A stretch of DNA of 5,857 nt from assembly GCA_900554375.1 (NCBI GenBank), contig USHK01000086.1, positions 1 through 5,857 of the forward strand, given 5' to 3'. This DNA comes from an uncultured Sutterella sp. Lineage in GTDB: Bacteria > Pseudomonadota > Gammaproteobacteria > Burkholderiales > Burkholderiaceae_F. A model generated the notes under the pieces. The model was not told the DNA's origin, did no database searches, and worked only from the letters and a program-made list of their open reading frames with translations. This document shows, in pieces, positions 5,810 to 5,857 of this stretch. Position 1 is the stretch's first letter. Each line of letters starts with the position of its first letter. Position numbers and translations under genes: made by a program.

Positions 5810-5857
5810 CTGTCTCTTATACACATCTCCGAGCCCACGAGACGCTCATGAATCTCG
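5810..5857 (+). other. Nextera library adapter (Tn5 mosaic end, i7 index, P7 start), not genomic
   Basis: Synthetic sequence. Bases 5810..5828 are the reverse-complement Tn5 mosaic end (CTGTCTCTTATACACATCT), 5829..5843 the Nextera read-2 stub, 5844..5851 (GCTCATGA) match index N714, and 5852..5857 (ATCTCG) start the P7 arm. Index name from memory; adapter identity is certain. Confidence 0.98.

Overview
This window is one metagenome- or isolate-type contig with a genuine bacterial insert at about 45..5809, bounded on both sides by Illumina Nextera library adapters. The left end carries the last bases of P5, an i5 index and the Tn5 mosaic end. The right end carries the mosaic end, an i7 index and the first bases of P7. 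Nothing outside 45..5809 is biological.

The insert looks like a Gram-negative genome of about 44% GC. A likely source is a gut Burkholderiales bacterium of the Sutterella/Parasutterella type, a group known for many paralogous exported flavin reductases paired with TtrS/TtrR-like two-component systems. This assignment is inferred from gene content and style, not proved by any marker gene.

Layout: 45..352 holds no gene I can support. 353..964 (-) is a FixJ/TtrR-type response regulator. 957..2735 (-) is a membrane histidine kinase with an extracytoplasmic PhnD-type substrate-binding sensor domain; it overlaps the regulator by 8 nt, so the two form an operon. 2736..2845 is a compact divergent control region with a 12-bp perfect palindrome, a CTAACTA direct repeat at 20-bp spacing, and a TATGAT -10 for the kinase operon. 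2846..4549 (+) is an exported FMN-binding/FAD-binding flavoprotein reductase. 4550..4740 is a convergent spacer with a long dyad and a terminator. 4741..5809 (-) is the C-terminal 355 residues of a second, different FAD-dependent reductase/dehydrogenase, cut off by the right-hand adapter.

Working model (inference): the kinase binds a small molecule in the periplasm and phosphorylates the regulator. The regulator acts at the divergent control region to switch on the exported flavin reductase, which would use the same or a related molecule as a respiratory electron acceptor. Both flavoproteins lack most of the residues that bind and protonate fumarate in Shewanella flavocytochrome c3, so the acceptor is probably not fumarate. 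Its identity is the open and most interesting question here.
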